From CAZSRX01 sp964609675 [NCBI: uncultured Bacteroidota bacterium] (GTDB lineage Bacteria > CLD3 > SB21), in assembly GCA_964609675.1 (NCBI GenBank), contig CAZSRX010000005.1:1-64000 (forward strand): a DNA stretch of 64,000 nucleotides, read 5' to 3'. Under the pieces are notes generated by a model. That model saw only the letters and a program-made list of their open reading frames with translations. It did no database searches and was not told where the DNA came from. The translations under genes and the position numbers were made by a program. Each line of letters opens with the position of its first letter. The stretch's first letter is position 1. Positions 1 through 9,354 of the stretch are shown here, in pieces.

Positions 1-338
<338 letters not shown>

Positions 339-484
339 CAAATAATAATTTTCATTATTATCGTAATGAAGTGGTTATTTTTAACCTGCTCATTTCAGAA
401 TTAACGTGGTATACTCTCTTTTATCAAAAAACTTTCAGCAGTAACTTGCGCACTTGCCTTGTGCCCGTATTTAAACGGGCTTTA

Positions 485-513
485 AATATATACTATTTTT
501 TTTCAGAATTCAA
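485..513 (-). promoter_or_regulatory. Predicted sigma-70 promoter of the rRNA operon
   Basis: On the minus strand TTGAAT (513-508) is separated by exactly 17 nt from TATATT (490-485), with an A-rich spacer. It lies about 145 nt upstream of the mature 16S 5' end, a usual leader length. The -35 matches consensus at 4 of 6 and the -10 at 5 of 6 positions. A second TTGACA at 555-550 has no -10 at proper spacing. Confidence 0.5.
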
Positions 514-673
514 GTGTTTTTTTACTTTTTTTTAACTTTTTTTTACTCTTGTCAAATTTACACATTTTATCCACATTGGGATTACTTTCCCAAAAGGGTT
601 TTTGTTATACAAAAAATATTCCACAATGTCAAGAACAAAATAAATTAAAAATGCTTTTTTTAAAAAATTATGT

Positions 674-688
674 ATCCTATAATAGGAT
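674..688 (+). promoter_or_regulatory. Palindrome containing a perfect -10 box upstream of the CHAT gene
   Basis: The sequence ATCCTATAATAGGAT is an inverted repeat (ATCCTA/TAGGAT) whose centre contains TATAAT (678-683), about 50 nt upstream of the start at 732. A -35 at 17-nt spacing would be only a T run. The overlap of a palindrome with a -10 box suggests a repressor site, but this is inference. Confidence 0.3.
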
Positions 689-731
689 TCGTAAATGATG
701 CTTAAAACAATTAGCCCATGGAGACATGCCA

Positions 732-3700
732 ATGAGAACACATATTAGCCTTAATCTTCTGATTGGTGTCATGCTTTTATTGCCTTTCCCGGGAATAGCA
801 CAGAAATCAAATTCCGACACGGCCCGTGTTCGTATGCTCCTGGAATCGGCGGCGGCGTATAGTCAGCAGGCGCAATGGGACAGCGCATTGGTTTTATACC
901 AGCAAGCCGAAGGCCTTTGTGAAAAAAAGAAATCCTGGGATACCTATTTAATTGCCCGAAACGGCCTGGCCTCCGCGCTCCGGAGTTTGGGCCTCGGCGA
1001 TTCCGGAATGGCGGTTCAGCAGAAAAACGTCGCGCTGGCCAGGCGCCTGTTGAAACCGGATCATCCGACGGTAGGGCTCTGTTATAACCAGTTGGCGGTT
1101 TTCCTGATTGACCGCTCCCAATACGATTCCGCGTTGTCGCTACTGGTAAAAGCGGCGGATATTTTGAAGAAAAAATATAGCGAAAACCATCTGGACGTAT
1201 CCCAGGTATATAATAACCTTTTAAAAGTTTACTACATTACCGGTAACATAGACCAGGCACTTTTTTACGCCGAAAAAACCCTGAATATACGCCGCCATCA
1301 TCTCGGTGAAAATCATACGCTGGTCGCCGCCAGCTACAGCAACATGGCCGTTATGTATGAAATACAAGGGAAATATGCCGAAGCGATATCGTACAACGCC
1401 AAAGCGCTCGCTGTGTATATCAGCCTGACTTCAGAGTATCATCCCGCCGTAGCCAATATTTATGAAAATATTGGAGGCCTTTATCTGACGATGGGGCTTA
1501 TTGATTCGGCGTTATATTATACCGACCGCGCGCTCCTCATACGACGAACCGTCCTTAAAGCCGGACATCCTGATATCAGCAAGACCCATCTCAGTCTTGC
1601 CTTATCCTACAGCAGCGCCGGACTGCAGGATTCCGCCCTGAGGCATGTTCAAACAGCCACCGAATTCTACCGGAACACTTATGGGGAAAATCATCTCGGA
1701 ACGGCCGAATGTTACCAACATACCGCCATTATTTATCAGAAACGATCTGAGTTTGATCTGGCCATTGAATATACCCAAAAGGCCCTGTCTGTTTTCCGTT
1801 CGCTCTTTGGAGAAAACCACGAAAAAACGGCCATGTGTTACAATAATTTGGGCGTGTTGGCCGACGATAAAAAGGAATATGCGTTGGCCGTTAAGTATTA
1901 CCGGAACGCTTTAAACATTTACCGAGCGATATACGCGGATAATAATTACCGAATCGCAAACTCTTTAAACAATCTTGGTCTCGCTTATGAAAATCTCGGC
2001 CTCTATGACTCGGCAAAGACCCTGCTGGATGAGTCCATGAAAATGCGACAGCAGCTATTTGGGGATAAAAACTACTATACGGCCCAAAGCCACTGCAATA
2101 TTGGCAATTTGTATATTAAAATGAACGATTACGCCGAAGCGGAAAAGCATCTGTTAATAGCTGTCCGCCAGCATAAAGAACTGTTCGGTGACAAAAACAG
2201 TCCTTTGAGTCAGAACTTTTACGATCTGGCGGCTTTATATCAATTAACCGGGCGGTTGAGCGACGCCTTGAGGGTGGTCCAATTATCTTTATATGCTAAT
2301 ATTCGGGCGCTCCGGGATACAGCCGACCTGATGGCAACTCCGCCGACGGCGTATTGCATAAATCCTATACTGCTCCTTGAAACGGTAGATTTTAAAGCGC
2401 GGCTGTTATACCAATCGTACAGGCAAAGTCGTGACATCCGATATTTATACGCCTCACTGAAACACTTCGATTTGTGCGATACGCTTATCGATGCCGCCCG
2501 GAGGTCGATTGTCTCCCTGAGCGATAAAATCACACTCAGTGAAACTTCCACACGGATCTGTGAAGGGGCCCTGGAAGCGTATAACGAAGCGGCGGTCACT
2601 ACCACAGACCCAAATGCGGGAAAATTATACCGGGAACGTATTTTTTATTTCTCCGAAAAAAACAAGGCCGGCGTATTAATGGAAGCCCTTGCCGGAGCGG
2701 AAGCCCTGAAATTCTCGGGCATTCCGGACAGCCTTCTTCAGTTAGAGCATCACCTGAAAACCCGTATAAAATTTTATGAACGGCAACTTGCCGAAGATCC
2801 TGACAGCCTGTCCGAACGCTTATTCCGGGATATACTTTTTGACCTGAATCGCCGGTATGACCATCTTATTAAAAAGTTTGAAGACTCCTATCCGGCTTAT
2901 TACGAACTCAAATACACCCGCAAGCCGGTAGCGCTGAAAGATATTCAGAAACTGCTGGATAAAAAGACGGCGCTTATAAGCTTTTTCACGGGCGACAGCC
3001 TGATCAGCCGTATCATGGTAACCGCCAACACCATCGATGTCAGTCTGTTCCCCAAAGAAAAAACATTTGAGGATAGCCTGCGGCTGTATCTTAAGGAACT
3101 AAGCGGTCAACTGAACTTAAAACCGCGCCGTTTGATTAAACGATTAGGTTATAAATATTATACCCTGCTCCTGCCATCCGAGGCCAAACGCTATGAAAAC
3201 CTGATTATCATACCTGACGGCATTTTGTCCATGGTGCCATTTGAAACCTTCCTGACCGAACCTTCGATAAAAGTAAATAAATATTCTAAATTACCCTATT
3301 TAATAAAACGTCACGCGGTCAGTTACTCGTATTCGGCCAACCTGTTCTACCGGACATTCCAGAAATCGGGTGAAATTGAAATCCGTAATCTTCATGACTG
3401 GCTGGCGCTGGCCCCCGTATTCAACGATGATAACAACGCCGGTATGACGTTCCGGACCCGTTATTTTCTGCAAAAGGCGGATCCGGCCTGTTCGGACACT
3501 TCAAGAACCCGCGGCCGAATGATTCAGCGGGACCGTATTGCTCCGTTGCCGGGAACCCTGGAGGAAGTGAATAATATTTTCCGGCTTTTTGATGCAAGCG
3601 ACCGAAAAGCCATGGCGCTTTTACAAAAAAGCGCGCGGGAATCCTTCATTAAATCCGACAGTGTCCGGAATTTCAGGTATATTCATCTGGCGACACATGG

Positions 3701-4112
3701 TTTTGTTAATATTGAGCGGCCGGAGCTTTCAGGCATCCTGCTTACGCTGGATTCCACCGATACCGAAGACGGTATCCTGTTTATGGGCGAGATTTATTCC
3801 CTGCATCTGAATGCCGATTTGACCGTTTTATCGGCTTGTGAAACGGGGCTTGGGCAGGTCAAAAAGGGCGAAGGGCTCATCGGGCTCACACGGGCGCTCC
3901 TATACGCCGGCAGTAAAAATTTACTGGTTTCCTTGTGGAAGGTAGCCGACCAGTCGACGGCCAATCTGATGTTTGATTTTTATAAACAACATTTAAAAGC
4001 CGGACCAAAAGGATTTGCTACGGCTTTACGGGATGCGAAATTAAAACTTTTAAAGCAGTCCCAGCTCGGCCATCCTTTCTATTGGTCTCCGTTTATTCTC
4101 ATTGGCCGTTAG
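732..4112 (+). CDS. Exported TPR-repeat protein with C-terminal CHAT protease-like domain
   Basis: A protein of about 1126 residues. It opens with a hydrophobic signal peptide ending near 'GIAQKS', followed by about ten kinesin-light-chain-like TPR units (residues ~40-540; repeated 'A..YN.LG..Y...G.Y..A' pattern with 'GENH' turns), a helical linker, and a C-terminal CHAT domain (caspase-HetF-associated with TPRs, ~820-1126). The CHAT dyad is visible: His989 in 'LATHGF' and Cys1036 in 'SACETG'. I prefer the ATG at 732 over 726 because GGAG at 720-723 is 8 nt from it but only 2 nt from 726. CHAT domains are caspase-superfamily peptidases, usually activated through their TPR partners; the substrate here is unknown. 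The next gene starts 16 nt downstream, so it may lead the glycyl-radical operon. Confidence 0.85.
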   Translation: MRTHISLNLLIGVMLLLPFPGIAQKSNSDTARVRMLLESAAAYSQQAQWDSALVLYQQAEGLCEKKKSWDTYLIARNGLASALRSLGLGDSGMAVQQKNVALARRLLKPDHPTVGLCYNQLAVFLIDRSQYDSALSLLVKAADILKKKYSENHLDVSQVYNNLLKVYYITGNIDQALFYAEKTLNIRRHHLGENHTLVAASYSNMAVMYEIQGKYAEAISYNAKALAVYISLTSEYHPAVANIYENIGGLYLTMGLIDSALYYTDRALLIRRTVLKAGHPDISKTHLSLALSYSSAGLQDSALRHVQTATEFYRNTYGENHLGTAECYQHTAIIYQKRSEFDLAIEYTQKALSVFRSLFGENHEKTAMCYNNLGVLADDKKEYALAVKYYRNALNIYRAIYADNNYRIANSLNNLGLAYENLGLYDSAKTLLDESMKMRQQLFGDKNYYTAQSHCNIGNLYIKMNDYAEAEKHLLIAVRQHKELFGDKNSPLSQNFYDLAALYQLTGRLSDALRVVQLSLYANIRALRDTADLMATPPTAYCINPILLLETVDFKARLLYQSYRQSRDIRYLYASLKHFDLCDTLIDAARRSIVSLSDKITLSETSTRICEGALEAYNEAAVTTTDPNAGKLYRERIFYFSEKNKAGVLMEALAGAEALKFSGIPDSLLQLEHHLKTRIKFYERQLAEDPDSLSERLFRDILFDLNRRYDHLIKKFEDSYPAYYELKYTRKPVALKDIQKLLDKKTALISFFTGDSLISRIMVTANTIDVSLFPKEKTFEDSLRLYLKELSGQLNLKPRRLIKRLGYKYYTLLLPSEAKRYENLIIIPDGILSMVPFETFLTEPSIKVNKYSKLPYLIKRHAVSYSYSANLFYRTFQKSGEIEIRNLHDWLALAPVFNDDNNAGMTFRTRYFLQKADPACSDTSRTRGRMIQRDRIAPLPGTLEEVNNIFRLFDASDRKAMALLQKSARESFIKSDSVRNFRYIHLATHGFVNIERPELSGILLTLDSTDTEDGILFMGEIYSLHLNADLTVLSACETGLGQVKKGEGLIGLTRALLYAGSKNLLVSLWKVADQSTANLMFDFYKQHLKAGPKGFATALRDAKLKLLKQSQLGHPFYWSPFILIGR

Positions 4113-4128
4113 AAAATGGGATCGTTAA

Positions 4129-4926
4129 ATGACCGGAATCCTTTTCGACATTCGCCGCTACACCGTCCATGACGGGCCCGGTATTCGGACAACGGTTTTC
4201 TTTAAAGGATGCCCGCTACAATGCCGCTGGTGTCATAATCCGGAAAGCCGTTCGGCGGGAATACAGTCTATCACCACTGTCCGGAAACTGGATAATCATA
4301 TTCATGAATACCGGGAAACCATCGGGCAAGCCGTCACTACCGAGGAACTCATGCGTGAAATCCTGAAAGATCGCGTCTTTTATGAAGAATCCGGAGGCGG
4401 CGTCACGTTTTCCGGCGGCGAACCGCTGATGCAGGCGGAATTTCTTACCGATACTTTGAAAGCCTGCCGCTCCGAAAACATCCATACCGCCGTAGACACC
4501 TGCGGTTACGCCCCGTCCGGGTCCTTATCGGCCGTGGCGGCCGTCACGGATTTGTTTTTATACGACCTGAAATTGATGGACGCCGCCGATCATTTGAAAT
4601 ATTGCGGCGTCACTAACGAAATAATTCTGAATAATTTGGCGACGATTGCGTTCAACAAAAAGCCGGTGATTATCCGGTTTCCGGTTTTGCCGGGCATTAA
4701 TGACGGCCCTGAAAACATCCACGCGATGATAAAATTTCTGGACGCCATACCGTTTACGGAAAGAAAACTTAGCCTTCTGCCGTATCATGATTCCGCAAAA
4801 AATAAATATAAGAAGTACAATATGGCTTTTACGGTGGACACATTACGCGAACCCTCTGATGATGCCCTTCAGAAACTGAAGCAACAATTTGAATCCATAG
4901 GTTTTATTGTAACCCTAGGCGCTTAA
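4129..4926 (+). CDS. Glycyl-radical enzyme activating enzyme (radical SAM), cluster-poor short form
   Basis: A 265-residue radical SAM protein. Cys28, Cys32 and Cys35 form the CxxxCxxC motif ('GCPLQCRWCHNP') that binds the SAM-cleaving 4Fe-4S cluster; 'SGGEPL' is the SAM-contacting motif. The family makes the glycyl radical on its partner, here almost surely the enzyme encoded 31 nt downstream. Most activases of non-PFL glycyl radical enzymes carry an inserted ferredoxin-like domain with two extra clusters right after the first motif. In this protein the corresponding stretch (residues ~40-75) contains no cysteine, so the insert is absent, as in PFL activase (246 residues). The start is the first ATG after the CHAT stop. 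Confidence 0.92.
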   Translation: MTGILFDIRRYTVHDGPGIRTTVFFKGCPLQCRWCHNPESRSAGIQSITTVRKLDNHIHEYRETIGQAVTTEELMREILKDRVFYEESGGGVTFSGGEPLMQAEFLTDTLKACRSENIHTAVDTCGYAPSGSLSAVAAVTDLFLYDLKLMDAADHLKYCGVTNEIILNNLATIAFNKKPVIIRFPVLPGINDGPENIHAMIKFLDAIPFTERKLSLLPYHDSAKNKYKKYNMAFTVDTLREPSDDALQKLKQQFESIGFIVTLGA

Positions 4927-4957
4927 TTTATCCTTAACCATAATTCTGGTAACGATT

Positions 4958-7321
4958 ATGAACGAACGCATCCGTCAACTCCGCGAGCAAAGTCTTAACG
5001 CCGTCAACCGGATTTCCGCCGAGCGGGCCCTGTTGATAACAGCCTTTTATCAAAGCGAACAGGCGCAAAGCGTTTCGGTACCGGTCCGGCGCGCGCTGGC
5101 CCTGAAACATATTCTTAATCATAAATCGATCGCCGTTAACCCCGATGAACTGATCGTCGGCGAACGGGGACCGGCGCCGAAAGCCGTACCGACATATCCG
5201 GAAGTGTGTTTACACACGCTGCAGGATCTGGAAGTCCTGGATTCGCGACCGAAAGTGTCGTATAAAGTTGACGCCGCGACGCGCAAAGCGTACGAGGAGA
5301 CAGTGATTCCATTCTGGCGGGGCAAGACCCAGCGGGAGCGTCTGTTTGCCAACCTGCCGCAGAGCTGGCTCGATGCGTATCAGGCCGGTATGTTCACGGA
5401 ATTTCAGGAACAGCGCGCCCCGGGTCATACGGTCTGCGGCGATAAAATATACCGGCTCGGCATGCGGGACATTATCCATGAGATTGAGCGCGCCATCCGC
5501 CAACTCGATTTCTTCAATGATCCGCAAGCCGTGAACAAACGCGAAGAGCTTCAGGCCATGAAAATTGCCGCCGAAGCTCTCATCGAATTGGCGAACCGTT
5601 ACGCTGCTGAATTGGATCGATTGGCCGATACGGAAACCCGGGAATGGCGCAAGAACGAATTACGGGAAATGGCCGCTATCTGCCGGCGGGTTCCCGAGCA
5701 CGCCCCCCAGACATTCCACGAAGCCCTCCAGTACTACTGGTTCGTTCACCTCGGCGTCATCACTGAATTGAATCCCTGGGACTCCTTCAATCCCGGCCGG
5801 CTGGACCAGCATTTGTATCCGTTTTACAAACGTGGACTGGAAAACGGGTCGCTCACAAAAGAACGCGCCAAAGAACTGTTGCAGTCTTTCTGGATAAAAT
5901 TCAACAACCATCCGGCCCCGCCAAAAGTCGGGGTCACGGCCCTGGAGAGCAATACCTACACGGATTTCGCTCTGATCAACCTTGGCGGCGTCCGGCCGGA
6001 CGGGACCGATGCCACGAACGATTTAACTTATCTGATTCTGGATGTCATCGAGGAGATGCGCATCCTGCAGCCCAGTTCGATGGTGCAACTCAGCAAGAAA
6101 AATCCGGATGCATTCATTCACCGGGCACTGAACATAATCCGGACCGGTTTCGGCCAGCCGTCGGTATTTAATACCGACGCTATTGTGCAGGAACTGGTGC
6201 GGCAGGGTAAGGCGCTGGAAGACGCGCGGCGGGGCGGCGCCAGCGGGTGCGTCGAGAGCGGCGCATTCGGCACGGAAAGCTACATACTCACCGGGTATTT
6301 TAACCTCGCAAAAATTCTTGAAATCACCCTGCATAACGGCCGGGACCCTCGCACCGGCAAGCTCATTGGTATTGCAAGCGGCGATCCGCGGCATTTTAAG
6401 TCCTTCAACGATTTGCTGAACGCCTATGAAAAACAGCTGAATCATTTCGTGAACATCAAAATCATGGGCAGCAACATTATCGAGAAGCTTTGGGCGGATT
6501 ACCTGCCGGCGCCGTTTCTGTCGCTGCTGATCGACGACTGTATTGCCAACGGCCGGGATTACAACGCCGGCGGCGCGCGGTATAACACCAATTATATCCA
6601 GGGCGTGGGACTCGGCAGTCTGACCGACAGCCTCACGGCGATTCGATACCATGTGTATGATAAGCAAACGCTCACACTGGAAGCTTTTATCAGCGCGTTG
6701 GTTAAAAATTTTGAAGATCGCGATGATTTAAGGATGTCTTTGATTTACCAAACACCCAAATACGGCAACGACGACGATTACGCCGACGCGCAAGCCGTGA
6801 CGGTTTTCAACATGTTTTTCAACGCCGTAGACGGGCGGCCCTCGCCGCGTGGCGGCACTTACCGGATTAATATGTTGCCGACCACCTGCCATGTATACTT
6901 TGGCAGCGTCATCGGCGCGCTGCCCGACGGGCGCAAAGCCGGCGAACCGCTCTCTGAAGGCATTTCCCCGGTTCAGGGCGCGGACACCAAAGGCCCGACG
7001 GCTGTGATGAAATCGGCGTCCAAGATTGATCATATCAAAACCGGCGGCACCCTGCTGAACCAGAAATTTTCGCCGTCTTTCTTCAGCAACGAAACCGGCA
7101 TTCCGCGCCTGGCTCAACTGATCCGCGGCTATTTTCGCCTCGACGGGCATCATGTGCAGTTCAACGTGGTATCGGCGGATACGCTCCGCGATGCGCAGAA
7201 GCATCCGGAAAAATACCGGGATCTGATCGTCCGCGTAGCCGGTTACAGCGATTACTTCAACGACCTCGGTGAAGACCTTCAAAACGAAATTATCCGGCGC
7301 ACCGAACACGACGACGCTTGA
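4958..7321 (+). CDS. hypD: Glycyl radical enzyme, probable trans-4-hydroxy-L-proline dehydratase
   Basis: A 787-residue member of the PFL/glycerol dehydratase family. Seen: the active-site Cys431 with Glu433 in 'SGCVES', and the radical Gly762 in 'RVAGYSDYF'. As I recall the characterised Clostridioides difficile hydroxyproline dehydratase, its key residues are H160, D278, D339, C434, E436 and G765; here H157 ('APGHTVC'), D275 ('NPWDSF'), D336 ('YTDFAL'), C431, E433 and G762 fall at a constant offset of three, and the length is nearly the same (789). D275 replaces the His-Ser expected in glycerol dehydratase. The predicted reaction is radical dehydration of 4-hydroxyproline to pyrroline-5-carboxylate, which needs ProC (not in this window). 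The symbol does not mean the hydrogenase maturation HypD. The family is certain; the substrate is inferred. Confidence 0.85.
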   Translation: MNERIRQLREQSLNAVNRISAERALLITAFYQSEQAQSVSVPVRRALALKHILNHKSIAVNPDELIVGERGPAPKAVPTYPEVCLHTLQDLEVLDSRPKVSYKVDAATRKAYEETVIPFWRGKTQRERLFANLPQSWLDAYQAGMFTEFQEQRAPGHTVCGDKIYRLGMRDIIHEIERAIRQLDFFNDPQAVNKREELQAMKIAAEALIELANRYAAELDRLADTETREWRKNELREMAAICRRVPEHAPQTFHEALQYYWFVHLGVITELNPWDSFNPGRLDQHLYPFYKRGLENGSLTKERAKELLQSFWIKFNNHPAPPKVGVTALESNTYTDFALINLGGVRPDGTDATNDLTYLILDVIEEMRILQPSSMVQLSKKNPDAFIHRALNIIRTGFGQPSVFNTDAIVQELVRQGKALEDARRGGASGCVESGAFGTESYILTGYFNLAKILEITLHNGRDPRTGKLIGIASGDPRHFKSFNDLLNAYEKQLNHFVNIKIMGSNIIEKLWADYLPAPFLSLLIDDCIANGRDYNAGGARYNTNYIQGVGLGSLTDSLTAIRYHVYDKQTLTLEAFISALVKNFEDRDDLRMSLIYQTPKYGNDDDYADAQAVTVFNMFFNAVDGRPSPRGGTYRINMLPTTCHVYFGSVIGALPDGRKAGEPLSEGISPVQGADTKGPTAVMKSASKIDHIKTGGTLLNQKFSPSFFSNETGIPRLAQLIRGYFRLDGHHVQFNVVSADTLRDAQKHPEKYRDLIVRVAGYSDYFNDLGEDLQNEIIRRTEHDDA

Positions 7322-7361
7322 TACCAGCTGTTTTTTACTAATTTCAATTTCAGGAAAATTT

Positions 7362-7724
7362 ATGATCACTGTCATCCAACAGCCGGCCATCATTCAGGCG
7401 GCAGGCAACCAACCTAAAAAAATCGAGGAATTTATCGGCCGGGTCAATTCGAAAACAGAGGCCGTGAGCATCGCGCGGATGACCAGCCCTCAGGGATGGA
7501 TTGAGCCCGGGCAATGTCCGGCATTCACTGAATATACGGTTGTTCTGAAAGGTACGCTGCGAATTGCCACCCGCCGTGAGATATTGGACATCCACGCGGG
7601 ACAGGCTGTCATCGTGCCGGCCAACGAATGGGTTCAGTATAGTACGCCGCATGCCGGCGGCGCGGAGTATATCGCGGTTTGTCTCCCGGCGTTCAGCCCG
7701 GATACCGTTCACCGCGATGCATAA
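7362..7724 (+). CDS. Small cupin-domain protein
   Basis: A 120-residue single-domain cupin: 'GWIEPGQCPAFTEYTVVLKG' resembles cupin motif 1 and 'GQAVIVPANEWVQYS' motif 2. There is no DNA-binding or signal sequence. The start at 7362 is chosen because CAGGAAA lies just upstream; the frame is open for 31 more codons but without a plausible ribosome site. It follows the glycyl radical enzyme by 40 nt and is probably co-transcribed. Cupins in such places may bind a metal or small ligand, or act as an isomerase; a specific role cannot be assigned. Confidence 0.8.
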   Translation: MITVIQQPAIIQAAGNQPKKIEEFIGRVNSKTEAVSIARMTSPQGWIEPGQCPAFTEYTVVLKGTLRIATRREILDIHAGQAVIVPANEWVQYSTPHAGGAEYIAVCLPAFSPDTVHRDA

Positions 7725-7727
7725 CGC

Positions 7728-8804
7728 TTACCGGTAAGCCGCTTTCTCCAGTTCCCGCACCGATTTAATCGGATTTGACGGACTTAAATATTTCGCAAGA
7801 AATGAATAGATTTTAACCCGCGTTTCTTTAGCCAGTTTGGTATCAATGCGGTCGAAGCTATGCCCGCCCGGCGCGTCCTTGAATATTTCATAATCGAATT
7901 TCTTTCCGGCGGCCTTCAGCGCGGCGATCAGGTTTTCCACTTCAAGCGCGTACACGTCATCGTCATTGGTATTCGTATGGATCAGCAGCGGCGTCTTCAG
8001 TTTGTCGGCATGATACACCGGCGAGCGTTTACGGTATTCGTTTACGTTTTCGTTGGCGGTCGCACCAATATGAAAGGAAGCGGAAAATTCTTTCCGGTAA
8101 TCGTCATCGTAATATCCCATCCGGGCGACGAGGTCGCTGACGGGCACGCCGGCAAAAGCCACCCGGTAATCCTCCGGATGAAAAAAGATATCCATCAGCG
8201 TAATCAGTCCACCGTGGCTCCAGCCCATCGCCCCAACCCGGTCGCCGTCTATAAAATCAAAATTTTCCACCATATAATCGCGGGCGGCGTTATTATCCTC
8301 CACTTCAAGCCCGCCGTAATCGATCTTTTCGTAAAATCCTTTGCCGTAGCCCGTGCTGCCACGATATTCCGGCGCCGCGACCACATATCCCTGCGCCATC
8401 AACTCGCGGATAATATGCGTGTAGTAGGTTGAAAAATTAGCATGAACGCCGCCGTGCGGAAACACGATCAACGGATGTTTCCTGGAGCGGTCCAGCTTCT
8501 GCGGGATAAAGATATAACACCAGAATTTAACCGGATTCTTCGCGCCCATCGCATTCGGATTATCTACTTTAGCGGGTGGCGGTCCCACAATAAACACTTT
8601 ATCTATATTGGCCACATCGCCTACCTTCTGGTACCAGAGCAAATCGTCCACCGCTTTTTCAATTTCATCCAGCCGGTGGTTTACCGCTTCAAATTTTTTA
8701 TTCAGCGTCTTCAGAACGGACTGTTCACTTTTATCTTCATTCTGTGAAAACAAATAACCGGGTATCACCAGCAGACTGATGATGACAAGCCTATAAAACC
8801 GCAT
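7728..8804 (-). CDS. Exported S9-type prolyl-oligopeptidase-like alpha/beta hydrolase
   Basis: A 358-residue protein with an N-terminal signal peptide ('LLVIPGYLFSQ'), a short coiled stretch (~25-60), then an alpha/beta hydrolase domain of the acyl-aminoacyl-peptidase type. The nucleophile elbow is 'GWSHGG'; the acid is likely in 'NTNDDDV' and the base His in 'PGGHSFDR'. 'FPHGGVHANF' gives the oxyanion hole. The beta-propeller of full-length S9 enzymes is missing. A strong ribosome site, CAGGAGGTAG, precedes the ATG. It converges on the cupin gene with a 3-nt gap, and a perfect palindrome, GCTTACCGGTAAGC (7726-7739), covers the junction. A secreted oligopeptidase could supply hydroxyproline-containing peptides, but that link is speculation. 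Confidence 0.85.
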   Translation of the reverse strand: MRFYRLVIISLLVIPGYLFSQNEDKSEQSVLKTLNKKFEAVNHRLDEIEKAVDDLLWYQKVGDVANIDKVFIVGPPPAKVDNPNAMGAKNPVKFWCYIFIPQKLDRSRKHPLIVFPHGGVHANFSTYYTHIIRELMAQGYVVAAPEYRGSTGYGKGFYEKIDYGGLEVEDNNAARDYMVENFDFIDGDRVGAMGWSHGGLITLMDIFFHPEDYRVAFAGVPVSDLVARMGYYDDDYRKEFSASFHIGATANENVNEYRKRSPVYHADKLKTPLLIHTNTNDDDVYALEVENLIAALKAAGKKFDYEIFKDAPGGHSFDRIDTKLAKETRVKIYSFLAKYLSPSNPIKSVRELEKAAYR

Positions 8805-8949
8805 GACTACCTCCTGAATTTTATGAAAGATAGATATTATTTTTCATAATTGCAAAATCGGATTTTTCAAAAAATTATGTTTCCATGTTGTAAATATGCC
8901 ATGAAAAGCATAGATTGTTTTGTCTAAATGCTTATTTCAGGATACGAAA

Positions 8950-9354
8950 ATGCAGTTAATATTTAATCTGATTGTTTGCTTTTCTCTGGCCGCTATCCTG
9001 CGTCCGGATATTATTAAAGCCCAGCAAGCTGATATTCTTTTTGAGTTCCGCTCCTATCCCTGTGAAAAAATAAAAGAACGCAACGCCGCTTTTTCCGATA
9101 CTATCCGAAAAACCTTATGGATCAATGACTCCACGTTGTCCGTTATCCTCCAAATCCAGATGAACGGCGCGGAATCGATATTAAAAGGCAACTATACTTT
9201 ATCCGACAGCGCCATCACCCTAAACTACCAAATCACTTCCTGCGGTGATAAATCACGGCCCTGCGCCAAGTGGGTATGCCGTTCCCTGCTTGAATATCGA
9301 ATCAAAGGACTTCGTAAAAACCATTACAACCTAATCCTAAACCGCACCCCATAA
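8950..9354 (+). CDS. Small exported protein of unknown function
   Basis: A 134-residue protein with a likely signal peptide (residues 1-26) and four cysteines in the mature part (in 'SYPCEK', 'TSCGDK', 'RPCAKW' and 'WVCRS'), which could form two disulfides. I recognise no family. The beta-rich middle ('TLSVILQIQMNG', 'GNYTLSDSAITL') looks like a small beta-sandwich. The ATG at 8950 follows CAGGA by 7 nt; an upstream TTG at 8920 is in frame but has no ribosome site. It stands alone between oppositely oriented neighbours. Confidence 0.6.
   Translation: MQLIFNLIVCFSLAAILRPDIIKAQQADILFEFRSYPCEKIKERNAAFSDTIRKTLWINDSTLSVILQIQMNGAESILKGNYTLSDSAITLNYQITSCGDKSRPCAKWVCRSLLEYRIKGLRKNHYNLILNRTP

Larger units (their letters stand above)
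339..725. other. AT-rich spacer between 16S rRNA and a divergent gene
   Basis: This 387-base stretch holds the rRNA leader and promoter on the minus strand and the promoter region of the plus-strand gene starting at 732. A short perfect inverted repeat, GCCCGT at 463-468 and ACGGGC at 475-480, sits just downstream of the predicted rRNA promoter, so it would form a hairpin at the 5' end of the pre-rRNA. Open frames here are low-complexity (runs of T and A) and look non-coding. Confidence 0.6.

Noticed and set aside
532-741. Possible 69-residue minus-strand protein upstream of the 16S gene
   Set aside because: It crosses the start of the CHAT gene, sits in AT-rich leader DNA, has no ribosome site and looks like random translation of A/T runs.
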